A stretch of DNA of 56,722 nt, taken from contig NZ_BAUW01000016.1 of NCBI RefSeq assembly GCF_000517385.1, positions 1 through 56,722 on the forward strand, given 5' to 3'. The notes below the pieces were generated by a model that saw only the letters and a program-made list of their open reading frames with translations, ran no database searches and was not told the DNA's origin. Of this stretch, positions 10,830 through 20,287 are shown in pieces (the first letter of the stretch is position 1; each line of letters starts with the position of its first letter). The DNA comes from Mesobacillus boroniphilus JCM 21738. GTDB lineage: Bacteria > Bacillota > Bacilli > Bacillales > Cytobacillaceae. The position numbers were made by a program, and so were the translations under genes.

Positions 10830-12352
10830 TTAAAGCTTCACTTCATTCAGTTTCTGGCGAAGCTGGTATTTTAGTATTTTTCCAGACGCATTCCTTGGCA
10901 ATGCCTCTTCGATAAAGATCCTCCTCGGAACTTTATAGCCAGCAAGTTTTTGGCGGCAAAACCTTTAAGTTCCTGCTCATCAACGACTGCATTTTGCTTT
11001 GGCACGATGACTGCGCAGACGGCTTCTCCCCAGACTTCATCCGGCAGGCCGATGATTGCTGCCTCCAGAACAGCAGGATGTTCATAAAGAACTTCCTCTA
11101 CTTCAATGGAGTACACATTTTCCCCGCCGGAAATGATCATGTCTTTTTTCCGGTCGACCAGTGTGATATAGCCGTTTTCATCGACGGTTGCCAGGTCACC
11201 GGTATACAGCCAGCCGTCTTTGATTGTTTTTGCCGTTTCTTCCGGCATCTTATAGTATCCCTTCATGATGGACTCACCTTTGATAATGAACTCTCCGACT
11301 GCACCAGGCTTTATATCCTTGCCTTCTTCGTCCACCACTCTCGCTTCAGTCAGGAACGCGGCCTTGCCTCCTTTTCCAAGATGATGTTTATGACCTTCAG
11401 GACCAAGCAGGATGCCGCCAGGACCAGCTTCAGTCAAGCCGCAAAGATTATAGAATTGGTCTGTCCTGAAAAGCTCCATGCTCTTCCGGACAAGTTCTGG
11501 AGCCATTGGTGCAGCACCATAGCCGCATCTTTTAATCGAAGAAAGATCGTAATCAGAGGCATTCGGCACCTGCAGCATAAAATTGTACATCGCCGGCACT
11601 CCAAAGAAGTGGGTGATTTTATGTTGTTGGATTGCTTGAAGCGTTGTAACCGGATGAAAATCCCGATGGATGATATGAGTGGCCCCAAGGACGACGCCCG
11701 AAACCAGGAATAGATTTAGCTGTGCCGAATGGAACAGCGGGGCGATATGGAGGATTCTTTCCTCCTGGTTGATGCCCATGCTGATCATCATCGTCAGGCC
11801 GACATTGAATACTCGTTTATGGTCAAACAAGGCTCCCTTTGGCCTGCCCGTCGTCCCGGAGGTATACAAGATTTCAAGGTCATCATCATCGCTGACTTCG
11901 ATTTGTGGATCAGTGACATGATCGGAAAGAACATGATTCAATGAATGATGTCCAACGACTTTAGGGATTCCAGTCGTGATGACATGTGCTGCATTTGTTC
12001 CTTTACGTGCTGAAGTAATGGTATCCTCAAACTCATCATCGCAAATCACCAGCACAGTGCCGGACTGTTCGAGTATGTAATGGACCTCGGATGATGTCAG
12101 GCGGAAATTCACCGGCACGATTACTGCACCGATTTTAGCTCCTGCAAAAAAAGCAAACACAAACTGATCGGAGTTCTTCATCATTAAAGCAATTCTCTCG
12201 CCTTTGCTAATTCCCAGGCTGAGCAGTCCACGGGCAAGTTTGTTCACTTCCTCATTAAATTGCTTATACGTATAGCTTCTGCCTTCACATTCGATTGCCA
12301 GCTTCTCCGGTGTTTTCCTTGCATTTTGCGCTAAATATGACCCGATATCCAT
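10830..12352 (-). CDS. Acyl-CoA synthetase, first gene of the sigma-54 operon, frameshifted near its end
   Basis: AMP-forming ligase with [17 protein letters not shown] at residues 163-179, [12 protein letters not shown] and [14 protein letters not shown]. The frame breaks near 10958-10962; restoring one base (a G of AAAGG or a T of the next run) gives the standard ending [20 protein letters not shown] with the catalytic Lys and about 507 aa, stopping at 10830. As printed, the protein would lack this catalytic tail. Start ATG at 12352 lies about 40 bases after the predicted sigma-54 start site. Confidence 0.85.
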
Positions 12353-12401
12353 ACACAGCTTCCCCTTCGCTTAAATTTGAAAACGCATTCATCTTTTTAC
12401 A

Positions 12402-12418
12402 TGCAATAATTATGCCAA
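12402..12418 (-). promoter_or_regulatory. Sigma-54 (SigL) promoter of the acyl-CoA operon
   Basis: Minus strand TTGGCATAATTATTGCA. GG and GC are 12 bases apart, the invariant -24/-12 geometry, and most of the TGGCAC-N5-TTGC consensus is present. It lies 50 bases before the first ATG (12352) and just downstream of the sigma-54 activator gene, which reads the same way. Confidence 0.87.
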
Positions 12419-12478
12419 TTTTCCGAAAACAGAAAATGCAATTAAACCAAGTACAGATCATTGATCGTGTTTAACATA

Positions 12479-12510
12479 GTGTCCGGAAATTGGACACCTT
12501 GTTTGGACAC
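12479..12510 (-). promoter_or_regulatory. Upstream activator dyad for the acyl-CoA operon
   Basis: GTGTCC-N7-GGACAC at 12479-12497, plus a third half-site GGACAC at 12505-12510. It is centred about 97 bases upstream of the predicted start site, a normal place for a sigma-54 enhancer. The same TGTCC-N7-GGACA dyad is found before the second sigma-54 promoter at 15.9 kb, so it is the likely binding site of the activator at 12812-14860. Confidence 0.75.
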
Positions 12511-12667
12511 TCTGATGGGCACTGCTCTATTCTGTTCCAGACAAACAACCGGTGAGAGGAAATTAACTCATATCTAGTTTTAATTAGTGGATTTTGAAAA
12601 TTTATTGATTGAAGTTCTGAATTTATAGTTGATATCCAAATTTAATTGGTTGTTGTTCACCACATTA

Positions 12668-12774
12668 AGGGCGGAGTTCACAGTTTTATTGGCGATATTT
12701 TAACTTTATTGGCGGAGTTCACAACTTTATTGGCGATAATTTGATTTTATTGGCGATTTTCAGGATTTATTGGC
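12668..12774. repeat. Helically phased short-repeat array 1 (TTATTGGCG core)
   Basis: Six copies of a GGCG-containing core at 12670, 12691, 12711, 12732, 12752 and 12772: spacings 21, 20, 21, 20, 20. Most copies read TTTATTGGCG; the spacers alternate between GAGTTCACA-type and AT-rich types. Noncoding in all frames. The last unit runs directly into the hairpin at 12775. See the same period at 21.5, 32.4, 40.4 and 47.6 kb. Confidence 0.85.
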
Positions 12775-12807
12775 GAACTGGAAAAAACCACGTGTTTTTT
12801 CCAGTTC
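12775..12807 (-). terminator. Perfect 13-bp hairpin bordering array 1; terminator of the activator gene
   Basis: GAACTGGAAAAAA and TTTTTTCCAGTTC are perfect inverted arms around a 7-base loop containing CACGTG. It starts 5 bases past the activator stop. Arms GAACTGGAAA recur exactly at 40295-40327 and, degenerate, at 47480-47508, always beside an array. Confidence 0.85.
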
Positions 12808-12811
12808 GAAC

Positions 12812-14860
12812 CTACACGCTCAGCTGGTATTTCTTTAATTTTTCATAAAGGCCTGAACGGCTGATGCCTAGCAGTCTTGCTGCCTTTGCTTTGTTTCCGT
12901 TTGCCTGGGCAAGGGCTTTTCTGATGGCTCCGAGCTCGGCATCCTCGGCAAGGCTGATTTGTTCTAGGACTGGGCTGGATAGTTGCGAGATCAAGTAGTC
13001 CGGCAGGTCCTCAGCCTGTATTTTTCCATGCTCGGCAAAGGTCATCGCTCGTTCGAGGACATTCCGCAATTCCCGGACATTGCCAGGCCACCCGTACTGC
13101 AGTAGTGTCGCCTTTGCCTGTGATGAGATACCGGTGATGCTTGTTCCCAGCATCGAATTCAATTCTTTCATTAAACCAGTGATCAAATACTCGACATCCT
13201 GCACGCGTTCCCTTAGCGGCGGGATGTTCAACGATATGACGTTCAGGCGATAGTAAAGGTCCTCCCTGAACTCTCCCTGCTTTACCATCTCTTCCAGGTT
13301 GCGGTTTGTTGCCGCGATAATGCGGACATCGACCTTCACCCGGACATTTCCTCCTACTCTGTAAAACTCCCGCTCCTGCAGGACTCTCAGCAGTTTTGCC
13401 TGGAGGGAGAGTGACATATCACCGATTTCATCGAGGAAAAGTGTCCCGCCATTCGCCAGGTCAAACTTGCCGATTTTGCCGCGCTGCTTTGCCCCCGTAA
13501 AGGCACCTTCTTCATATCCGAAAAACTCGGATTCGAGCAGGTCTTCCGGGATTGCGGCACAATTGACAACGACAAACTTGCCATCGCTCCGGGCACTGCT
13601 GTTGTGGATGGCATGCGCGAACAATTCCTTCCCTGTCCCGCTTTCTCCCCTGACCAGGACAGTGGATCTTCCCTTCGCTGCTTTGGCGGCACTTTTCTTT
13701 AATTTTTCCATATAAGGGTCTTGGCTGAATATATGATCCCAGGTGAATCTGGCCGACTCTGATTTCTGCAGCTGCTGATGGTAAAAGCTAGCCTTGTTCT
13801 CGGCTTTTTGAAGTCTCTTGAACAGCTCGCTGACCTCATTCAATTGGCGGAACATCACTTTTCCAATCGCTCCGATTACCTTGCCATCCTTCTTGATTGG
13901 AATTCGATGGACTATATATCTAATTCCATTCATCTCGTTAAAATCGCTGACTTCCGCCATTTCCGAGCTAAATACATTGCCAAGCTTCAGCTGCGGAAGT
14001 ACTTGCTCAACTGGTTTGTATAAAACTTCTGTTTTTTCCAGGTCGAACAATTCGAGCAGCGGCGGGCTGACCATCGTAATCATGTTCTTTTCGTCGGTCA
14101 TCAGGATCCCATCATACGCATGCTCGAGCGTCGTCTCGATTGTCAGCTTCAGCTTTTTGACCGTTTCCAGTTCTTCTGCCATTTTTTCAAATTCGGAAAT
14201 ATCCTGGAACAATAGGATTTTTCCTTTTTCATGATTCACTGTTTCATAGGAAGAGATATGAAGAATAGATTTGAATTTTTCATAATGATGATGCGTATGA
14301 CCTTCTTTCAGCAAGCCAGGAAAAATATCGTCAAGCTCCCTGGACATTATTGAATCAACAGACCGGCCGCTGATTTTGGCAAAAGCTTCATTTGCATAAA
14401 CCACCTGCATCTTGCCGTCAGTCATGAGTACCCCGATATTGGAATGCTGCAGGATTGTTTCCAGCTGGTCCTTGAGTGTATTGGCAGATTTCAAGAGAGC
14501 GCCCACCATGTCTGTCTTGGTCAGTAAGCCGATGACTTTGTTTCGCTCATCCAGCACAACTCCGGTGCCAACCTTGCTCGTTTTTACAATTTGCTCGATT
14601 TCCCTGTAAGGGGTATCAATACGGATTGACCTTGCTTGCTTCTTTATGTATAGCTGGATTGGAGCATCCAGCGGACTGCCATCGAGGATCATCTGATAAA
14701 GCCCGCTCCGGGTAAAAACACCCTGCAAATTCTGTTCGGCATCTGTCACCGGCAGCAGATTCCACTTCTTCTTTTTAAAAATTTCAAGCGCCTCTCGCAA
14801 TGTTGTTTCATCCGTGATTTTACAGTCGACAGGAGTCACAATATCCTTGAATTCAATCAA
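12812..14860 (-). CDS. Sigma-54-dependent activator with CBS, PAS, AAA+ and Fis-type HTH domains
   Basis: 682 aa. Two CBS motifs at about residues 1-125, PAS domains at about 130-225 and 235-345, a central AAA+ domain with Walker A GESGTGKE (405-412), the sigma-54 contact loop GAFTGA (452-457) and Walker B FLDEIGD, and a C-terminal Fis-like helix-turn-helix (KAARLLGISRSGLYEKLKKY). The domain order resembles Bacillus BkdR-type regulators. CBS pairs usually bind adenosine nucleotides or related ligands, so it may sense energy state or acyl-CoA; that is inference. A TTG start at 14860 follows GGAGGAGGG. The two sigma-54 promoters at 12402 and 15838 are its obvious targets. Confidence 0.93.
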   Translation of the reverse strand: MIEFKDIVTPVDCKITDETTLREALEIFKKKKWNLLPVTDAEQNLQGVFTRSGLYQMILDGSPLDAPIQLYIKKQARSIRIDTPYREIEQIVKTSKVGTGVVLDERNKVIGLLTKTDMVGALLKSANTLKDQLETILQHSNIGVLMTDGKMQVVYANEAFAKISGRSVDSIMSRELDDIFPGLLKEGHTHHHYEKFKSILHISSYETVNHEKGKILLFQDISEFEKMAEELETVKKLKLTIETTLEHAYDGILMTDEKNMITMVSPPLLELFDLEKTEVLYKPVEQVLPQLKLGNVFSSEMAEVSDFNEMNGIRYIVHRIPIKKDGKVIGAIGKVMFRQLNEVSELFKRLQKAENKASFYHQQLQKSESARFTWDHIFSQDPYMEKLKKSAAKAAKGRSTVLVRGESGTGKELFAHAIHNSSARSDGKFVVVNCAAIPEDLLESEFFGYEEGAFTGAKQRGKIGKFDLANGGTLFLDEIGDMSLSLQAKLLRVLQEREFYRVGGNVRVKVDVRIIAATNRNLEEMVKQGEFREDLYYRLNVISLNIPPLRERVQDVEYLITGLMKELNSMLGTSITGISSQAKATLLQYGWPGNVRELRNVLERAMTFAEHGKIQAEDLPDYLISQLSSPVLEQISLAEDAELGAIRKALAQANGNKAKAARLLGISRSGLYEKLKKYQLSV

Positions 14861-14944
14861 TCATTTCCCTCCTCCAATTGATAGATTTCTGAATATTATA
14901 ACTTCAATTATAAAGCACCGTTAGACAAAGGTACACTTTGGACG

Positions 14945-14975
14945 TTAAAAAACCTGCTCCCCAATGAGGAGCAGG
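14945..14975 (-). terminator. Terminator after the SDR gene
   Basis: Minus-strand CCTGCTCC...GGAGCAGG stem followed by TTTTTT, 50 bases after the SDR stop at 15025. It separates the SDR unit from the activator gene. Confidence 0.88.
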
Positions 14976-15024
14976 CTCTGAGTTGAGTAATAGTTGATCA
15001 ATATATAAGTATTTGTCCAAAAAC

Positions 15025-15792
15025 TTATTTTGGCTGCATCCTGATGGCTCCATCCAGGCGGATTGTTTCGCCATTCAGCATAGGGTTGGTCAGAATGCTT
15101 TCAGCAAGTTGGGCATATTCCTCAGGATAACCAAGCCGCTGCGGGAATGGCACCATTTTACCAAGTGAGTCCCTTGCTTCTTCAGGCAGCGAATCGAACA
15201 TTGGCGTATGGAAAAGTCCTGGTGCAACTGTCATGACACGGATACCATAAGCAGCAAGCTCCCTTGCAATCGGCAGTGTCATCCCGACCACTCCGCCTTT
15301 TGAAGCACTGTAGGCGGCCTGCCCGATCTGCCCGTCATACGCAGCAACAGATGCAGTATTAATGATGACACCCCGCTCACCAAGTTCATTCGCTTCGTTT
15401 TTAGACATCTGCTCTGAAGCTAGCCTGATGACATTGAAGGTTCCGATCAAGTTGATGGAGATTACTTTTGAAAACATGTCCAGGGAATGTACACCTTTTC
15501 TAGATAACAGCTTGCCCGCAACCCCAATCCCAGCACAGTTAACAACCGTATTAATTGATCCGAATGTTTCAATCGCTTTGTTGATTGCATTTGATACTTC
15601 TTCCTCACTCGTTACATCTGTTTTGATAAAAACTGCTTGTTCCCCAAGTTCTTTGACGAGAGCATCACCGCGTTCCACTGACAAATCAAGTATCGCAGCC
15701 TTTCCCCTTTGCTCCACAATTCTTCTGACAGTCGCTTCCCCCAACCCAGACGCTCCGCCTGTAACAATCGCTCTTACTTCACTCATTTTCAT
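15025..15792 (-). CDS. SDR-family dehydrogenase, 3-hydroxyacyl-CoA dehydrogenase type
   Basis: NAD(P)-dependent short-chain dehydrogenase of 255 aa. It has the TGGASGLGE cofactor loop, NCAG, the catalytic Ser in [10 protein letters not shown] and the YSASK motif. The sequence resembles the type II 3-hydroxyacyl-CoA dehydrogenase/17-beta-HSD10 branch, which fits the missing oxidation step of the neighbouring beta-oxidation operon. The start at 15792 is chosen from GGAGG 9 bases upstream. It is a single-gene unit with its own sigma-54 promoter and the same enhancer dyad as the main operon. Confidence 0.87.
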   Translation of the reverse strand: MKMSEVRAIVTGGASGLGEATVRRIVEQRGKAAILDLSVERGDALVKELGEQAVFIKTDVTSEEEVSNAINKAIETFGSINTVVNCAGIGVAGKLLSRKGVHSLDMFSKVISINLIGTFNVIRLASEQMSKNEANELGERGVIINTASVAAYDGQIGQAAYSASKGGVVGMTLPIARELAAYGIRVMTVAPGLFHTPMFDSLPEEARDSLGKMVPFPQRLGYPEEYAQLAESILTNPMLNGETIRLDGAIRMQPK

Positions 15793-15837
15793 TATGTTTG
15801 ACCTCCACTTTTTTATAAAATTGTTAGTTTTATATAA

Positions 15838-15855
15838 AGCAAGAATCGTGCCAAT
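15838..15855 (-). promoter_or_regulatory. Sigma-54 promoter of the SDR gene
   Basis: Minus strand TTGGCACGATTCTTGC, a near-perfect match to TTGGCACG-N4-TTGC with GG and GC 12 bases apart. It lies 46 bases before the SDR start codon. Confidence 0.92.
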
Positions 15856-15890
15856 GCATTTCAAAGGAAAATACACGGCTTGTTAGCAGC

Positions 15891-15913
15891 AACTGTCCAA
15901 AATCAGGACAGTT
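15891..15913 (-). promoter_or_regulatory. Upstream activator dyad for the SDR gene
   Basis: Perfect inverted repeat AACTGTCC-N7-GGACAGTT, sharing core and spacing with the dyad at 12479-12497. Centred about 74 bases upstream of the predicted start site. The rest of 15914-16165 holds no gene that I can support; a short AAAGCAG/CTGCTTT hairpin lies near 16033-16052. Confidence 0.8.
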
Positions 15914-16165
15914 TTTGCAGGAAATGAACACTTTTAGATTTTTGAGCTTTCTGTAATCCTTGATTTTTATTATTGATAATCCCAAGGGTTGGCTTTTTAC
16001 TCGTTGACATGGATGTAATCCCGTTCGAGCAAAAGCAGAGGCCCTGCTTTGCCCCAAATGAATGCAGAAGATGAAAAAGGGTAAAAGCAAAATCGTTTTA
16101 ATACCATTTGAATGAAATTTAACCAGTTGCATCCACTCTAATAACAGCAGGTGACTGACAGCATA

Positions 16166-16192
16166 TAAAAATGCAGAGCCGAAGCCCTGCAT
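16166..16192 (-). terminator. Terminator with TTCG loop after the DMT transporter
   Basis: Minus strand ATGCAGGGC-TTCG-GCTCTGCAT followed by TTTTT, about 12 bases after the transporter stop at 16204. Confidence 0.88.
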
Positions 16193-16203
16193 CTCTATCA
16201 ATA

Positions 16204-17120
16204 TTAAACTGCGTTCCGTTTCATCTTGTTTCTCAGAATCAATTCCTCAAGCGCTCCTGAACCGAAGATCACGCCGGAAACGATGAATATCAGTCCCAAT
16301 AGGTGAGATGAAGTAATATGCTCCCCGAGGAAGATGGCTGCGAACATGATTGACAGGAATGTATTCAAATTCAAGAAAATGGATGCTTCCGCTGGTCCCG
16401 CCTTGCCGATTGCATAATTGTAGAGCATATGCCCTACTGCCGTGGCGAAGATTGCTGAAGCGAAAAACACGCTCCATACCCCAATCGAAGCACTTCCTAA
16501 GCTTGTTAATCCACTTGGCTCTTTCCACAGTCCGATGAAAAACATAAGGATAGAACCGAAGATCAGCATATATCCCGTTAACAGACGGGGATCGAGAGTT
16601 TTCGCTGCTTTGGAGATAATGATGAAACTGATTGCCTGTGAGAGAATGGAAAGAAATACATAAAAGTCGCCAATCGACATGCCTGAGAATCCAGCACTTC
16701 CTGCCATCACAGTCAATGAGACGCCAATCCCTCCGAAAATAAAACCAATTGTCCTTACAAATGTCAGCCGTTTACCCAGAAATAAAATCGCCATCAAAGC
16801 AGTCAGCAATGGCCCCATACCGAGGATCAGTCCACCGTTAACAGCGGATGTCACTTTTAAACCAATGCCAAGGAATAAATGGTGGCCAGTGACATTCAGG
16901 ATTGCCCCGCCTAATATATATTTCCACTCCTGCCTGGATGGCAACCGGACTTTTTTTAAGAAAAATAGAATGATAAACACCGAGACTCCAGCCGTGAGAA
17001 CGCGGAGCGAAGTGATGGTGATTGGAGGAAAATTCCCTACTATAATCTTTAGGGCCGTTACATTCAATCCCCATAAAACATGACCCCTGTAAGGATTAAA
17101 TAGATTTTAAGATTTTTCAT
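16204..17120 (-). CDS. DMT-superfamily (EamA) transporter, frameshifted near its start
   Basis: Ten-helix metabolite exporter of the EamA type with two repeats; the second includes YAIGKAGPAEASIFLNLNTF and the closing FGEHIT-type segment (here FLGEHIT). The longest open frame begins at 17067 and lacks the first helix. An ATG at 17120 with AAGGA upstream starts the missing part (KNLKIYLILTGVMF), and one extra base in the GGGG run near 17069-17079 joins the frames to give about 305 aa, the usual size. Substrate unknown. It stands alone between the SigL regulon and the secreted protein pair. Confidence 0.82.
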
Positions 17121-17378
17121 GATGTTTCCTTCTTTCATTTAAACGGTTAAAGCATAACTACCATTCTACTCCTTTTTTATAAAAGGACAAGAGAAAGGAA
17201 TACCAATTATTTACCACCAAGAATAATAAGTACCAAAAATAAAGGAGAAATGTATCATAGACTGCTAGGTTAAAAGAACGGTTTGTTATAAAATCCTTCA
17301 AAAACCGACAAAAAGAGGTTTAAAAACCAGAATACTATTTTGGAAAGATACAATACCGCTTTGAAGGGAGGTGAAAGA

Positions 17379-18260
17379 ATGCACTTCCGACAACTGATCA
17401 TTACTGGCTTTATTGTGGGTGCAGCTATGTTGATACCTGACCTCGCTTTTGCTGAAAAAGGGGCAAATGCCGGAAATCCTCAAAAGCCTGTGACGGCTGA
17501 ACAAGTTACTCTGCCAGATAAGGCTGAGAATGCACAGACTTCTGGAAAAACTCCAGGAGAGCCTGCTGTCAAAAACCAGCCAGTGCAGAAACCAGTCGTT
17601 CAAAAACCGGCTCAGGCAAAACAGAAAGATAAACCTGCTGATGCAGGGAAATCAAATAAGAAAGCTCAATCATTCAAGAAAAATGAGAAAGCTGCCCTGC
17701 CTCAAAAGGCAAAGGCATTGATCAACGATAAGTCAAAACAGGTAAAACATAAAACAATGCATAGCAATAAACAAAGCAATAAAGATGCTTTACAATCCAT
17801 ACATAATAAGGGGCATCACGTAAAAGAAACGCAGCGTAGATCACCTGGGTTAAAGGAAAAGGTTGAGCCATCCAAGGAATCAGCAGTGACCCCGTCATTT
17901 GTTAAAGTTACAGCAAAGACGGCAAGCAAAGAAACGCCTCCAGTAAAAAATGATGGAAATGATTCATCCAAAAACGAGAGGTATCCTAAAGGTGACAACA
18001 TTCCTAACCCTCCTTCACGCACGAAGGCTTCAGGGGGGCCGTCAAGTGACAGGACAAGTTATGGAAACGCGAGCACTTTCATTAACGATAAGTGGTTTGT
18101 TTGGGATGAATCATTTAATTTAAATCTCAAGCAGCCGTATACATCGCGAGTTGCTGTTTTTCAAAGCCAGTGGGTCAATGCCCCGCCATCACCGCCACCG
18201 CTCAAAGCTCCTGCTTTTTTACCGTATACCGATGCAATAGCCACGGATCACGTTAATTAA
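17379..18260 (+). CDS. Secreted lysine/proline/glutamine-rich low-complexity protein
   Basis: 293 aa from the ATG at 17379, which follows GGGAGGTG by 6 bases. Residues 1-25 form a signal peptide (hydrophobic IITGFIVGAAML, cleavage probably after AFA). The mature part is strongly basic and low in complexity to about residue 220, followed by a more ordered tail with FINDKWFVWDESFNLNLKQ. No cell-wall anchor motif is visible. I do not recognise a family. It is followed 19 bases later by the acidic repeat protein, probably in one transcript; the opposite charge of the two products is notable. Confidence 0.75.
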   Translation: MHFRQLIITGFIVGAAMLIPDLAFAEKGANAGNPQKPVTAEQVTLPDKAENAQTSGKTPGEPAVKNQPVQKPVVQKPAQAKQKDKPADAGKSNKKAQSFKKNEKAALPQKAKALINDKSKQVKHKTMHSNKQSNKDALQSIHNKGHHVKETQRRSPGLKEKVEPSKESAVTPSFVKVTAKTASKETPPVKNDGNDSSKNERYPKGDNIPNPPSRTKASGGPSSDRTSYGNASTFINDKWFVWDESFNLNLKQPYTSRVAVFQSQWVNAPPSPPPLKAPAFLPYTDAIATDHVN

Positions 18261-18279
18261 AAGGGAGCGAATTATTAAA

Positions 18280-20277
18280 ATGAATAACTATATAAATGGA
18301 ACAAAAGTTGTGAAGTCTTTAATGTTAGCTGGAGTATTGTCAATCGGGGTACTGACTGGAGGTCAATTCACTCAAGCTGCAGGACCTGAAAAAGTTAAGG
18401 TTGAACAATCTCACGCAGCGAAACCAGCAAAGGTTCAGTCTGCTAAAAAAACTGATGTAAAAGCAAAACCGGCTGTTCCAGCAAAGCCTGCTGCCAAGCC
18501 TCAAGTAAAGGCACCAAAAGCGGAAGCTAAGGAAAAAGAAAAAGCAGCGAAATCACAAGCTAGCACTCATGCAAGTGAAACTGCTGAAAAGCACGCAGCA
18601 CCAAACGCGGCAGTTCATTCAACTGTTCAGCAAGCACCGGCTGAGGAAGTTCCAACTGAAGAAGTTGTTACTCAGGAGCCAGTTGTTGAAGATGTAGTTG
18701 AAGAGGTTGTTGAAGCAGAGCCAGTTGTAACTGATGACACTGAAAAAGATGCTGAATCAGAAGAAACTGCTGAGCTTGAAGAAAATGCAGCAACAAAACA
18801 AGAAGAAGAAGAAGCTGAACTCGACGCTGACACTGAAATGAAAAAGGAAGATGAAGAAGAATCTGATGAGGATTCTGAAGACATTGACCTTGATGCAGAT
18901 GCAACTGTAAAAACTGAAGAATACGAAGAAAATGACTCTGATTCTGAAGACATCGATCTTGATACAGATGCAACAGTGAAAACTGAAGAAGAAGACGAAG
19001 AAGAAGAAGATACTGAAGAAGACGACACTGAAGAAAAAGTGAACACTTCTGCAGTAAACAAGGCTAATTCCAAAGCTTTCAACGCAAGTGAAACGGCTAA
19101 AGTGAATGCTAATGAAAATTCTGCTGTTGCTTTGTCTGTTGAAGCGACTGAAGAAGATGTGACTGAAGAAGATGTGACTGAAGAAGAAGTAGCTGAAGAA
19201 GACGTTACTGAGGAAGATGTGACTGAAGAAGACGTTACTGAAGAAGACGTAGCTGAAGAAGACGTAGCTGAAGAAGATGTTACTGAAGAAGACGTTACTG
19301 AAGAAGACGTTACTGAAGAAGAAACGGTATCTCCTTCTATTGCTAACAAAATGAAGTCTAAAGCTTTCAATGCAAGCGATGTTGCTAAAGAGAAAGCTAA
19401 CGAAAACTCTGCTGTTGCTTTGTCTATTGAAGTTGCTGAAGAAGACGTTACTGAAGAAGACGTAGCTGAAGAAGACGTAGCTGAAGAAGATGTTACTGAA
19501 GAAGACGTTACTGAAGAAGACGTTACTGAAGAAGACGTTACTGAAGAAGAAACGGTATCTCCTTCTATTGCTAACAAAATGAAGTCTAAAGCTTTCAATG
19601 CAAGCGATGTTGCTAAAGAGAAAGCTAACGAAAACTCTGCTGTTGCTTTGTCTATTGAAGTTGCTGAAGATGAGGTTACTGAAGAAGAAGTGACTGAAGA
19701 AGAAGTGACTGAAGAAGAAGTGACTGAAGAAGAAACAAAAGTATCTCCTTCTATTGCCAACAAAATGAACTCTAAGGCTTTCAACGCTAGCGATGTTGCA
19801 AAAGAGAAAGCTAACGAAAACTCAGCTGTTGCTTTGTCTGTTGAAGTAACTGAAGAAGCTGCTACTGAGGAAACTGCTACTGAAGATGTAACTGAGGAAG
19901 CTGCTACTGAGGAAACTGCTACTGAAGAGGTAACTGAGGAAGTTGTAACTGACGAGACTGCTTCTGAAGAAGTAATTGAGGAAGTTGTAACTGACGAAAC
20001 TACTACTGAAGAAGTAACTGAGGAAGTCGTAACTGACGAGACTGCTTCTGAAGAAGTGACTGAGGAAGTTGCTACTGATGATACTGCTGCTGAAGAAGAA
20101 ACAGTAAACCCTTCTGCTGACAATAAAGCTGCGTCTAAAGCTAGCTTATATGCAAGTGAAGTTGCTAAGAAGTTTGCTGCTATTATTTCTGCAGTACTTG
20201 CTGTTTTTGAAAAGTCGACTGATGAGAAGGCTGAAACTGTGACTGAGGAAATCATCGTTGAGGTTGAAACTAAATAA
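18280..20277 (+). CDS. Secreted acidic protein with tandem TEEDV repeats
   Basis: 665 aa. A signal peptide (KSLMLAGVLSIGVLTGG, cleavage after QAA) is followed by a Lys/Ala/Pro stretch (about 35-95), then a very acidic body. Runs of the pentamer [TA]EEDV or [TA]EEEV alternate with four copies of a roughly 30-residue module containing SKAFNASxxAKxxANENSAVALS; the C-terminus has a divergent fifth copy. DNA of the runs is nearly exact 15-bp repeats, so length can change in frame. No LPXTG, transmembrane tail or known wall-binding domain is seen. Function unknown; it could bind cations or the basic partner upstream. GGGAG lies 12 bases before the start. Confidence 0.8.
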   Translation: MNNYINGTKVVKSLMLAGVLSIGVLTGGQFTQAAGPEKVKVEQSHAAKPAKVQSAKKTDVKAKPAVPAKPAAKPQVKAPKAEAKEKEKAAKSQASTHASETAEKHAAPNAAVHSTVQQAPAEEVPTEEVVTQEPVVEDVVEEVVEAEPVVTDDTEKDAESEETAELEENAATKQEEEEAELDADTEMKKEDEEESDEDSEDIDLDADATVKTEEYEENDSDSEDIDLDTDATVKTEEEDEEEEDTEEDDTEEKVNTSAVNKANSKAFNASETAKVNANENSAVALSVEATEEDVTEEDVTEEEVAEEDVTEEDVTEEDVTEEDVAEEDVAEEDVTEEDVTEEDVTEEETVSPSIANKMKSKAFNASDVAKEKANENSAVALSIEVAEEDVTEEDVAEEDVAEEDVTEEDVTEEDVTEEDVTEEETVSPSIANKMKSKAFNASDVAKEKANENSAVALSIEVAEDEVTEEEVTEEEVTEEEVTEEETKVSPSIANKMNSKAFNASDVAKEKANENSAVALSVEVTEEAATEETATEDVTEEAATEETATEEVTEEVVTDETASEEVIEEVVTDETTTEEVTEEVVTDETASEEVTEEVATDDTAAEEETVNPSADNKAASKASLYASEVAKKFAAIISAVLAVFEKSTDEKAETVTEEIIVEVETK

Positions 20278-20287
20278 TCGTACTACA

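Noticed and set aside
12668..12774. CRISPR array
   Set aside because: Repeats are only 7-10 bases, spacers about 11 bases and partly repeated, and no cas gene is present; the same holds for the four other arrays.
18672..20255. Long open frame antisense to the acidic repeat protein (Ser/Val-rich, 527 aa)
   Set aside because: It is the mirror of the repetitive GAA/ACT codons on the other strand, has no ribosome site and no family resemblance.
18280..20277. Sortase-anchored surface protein
   Set aside because: No LPXTG-like motif, hydrophobic tail or positive end is present at the C-terminus.
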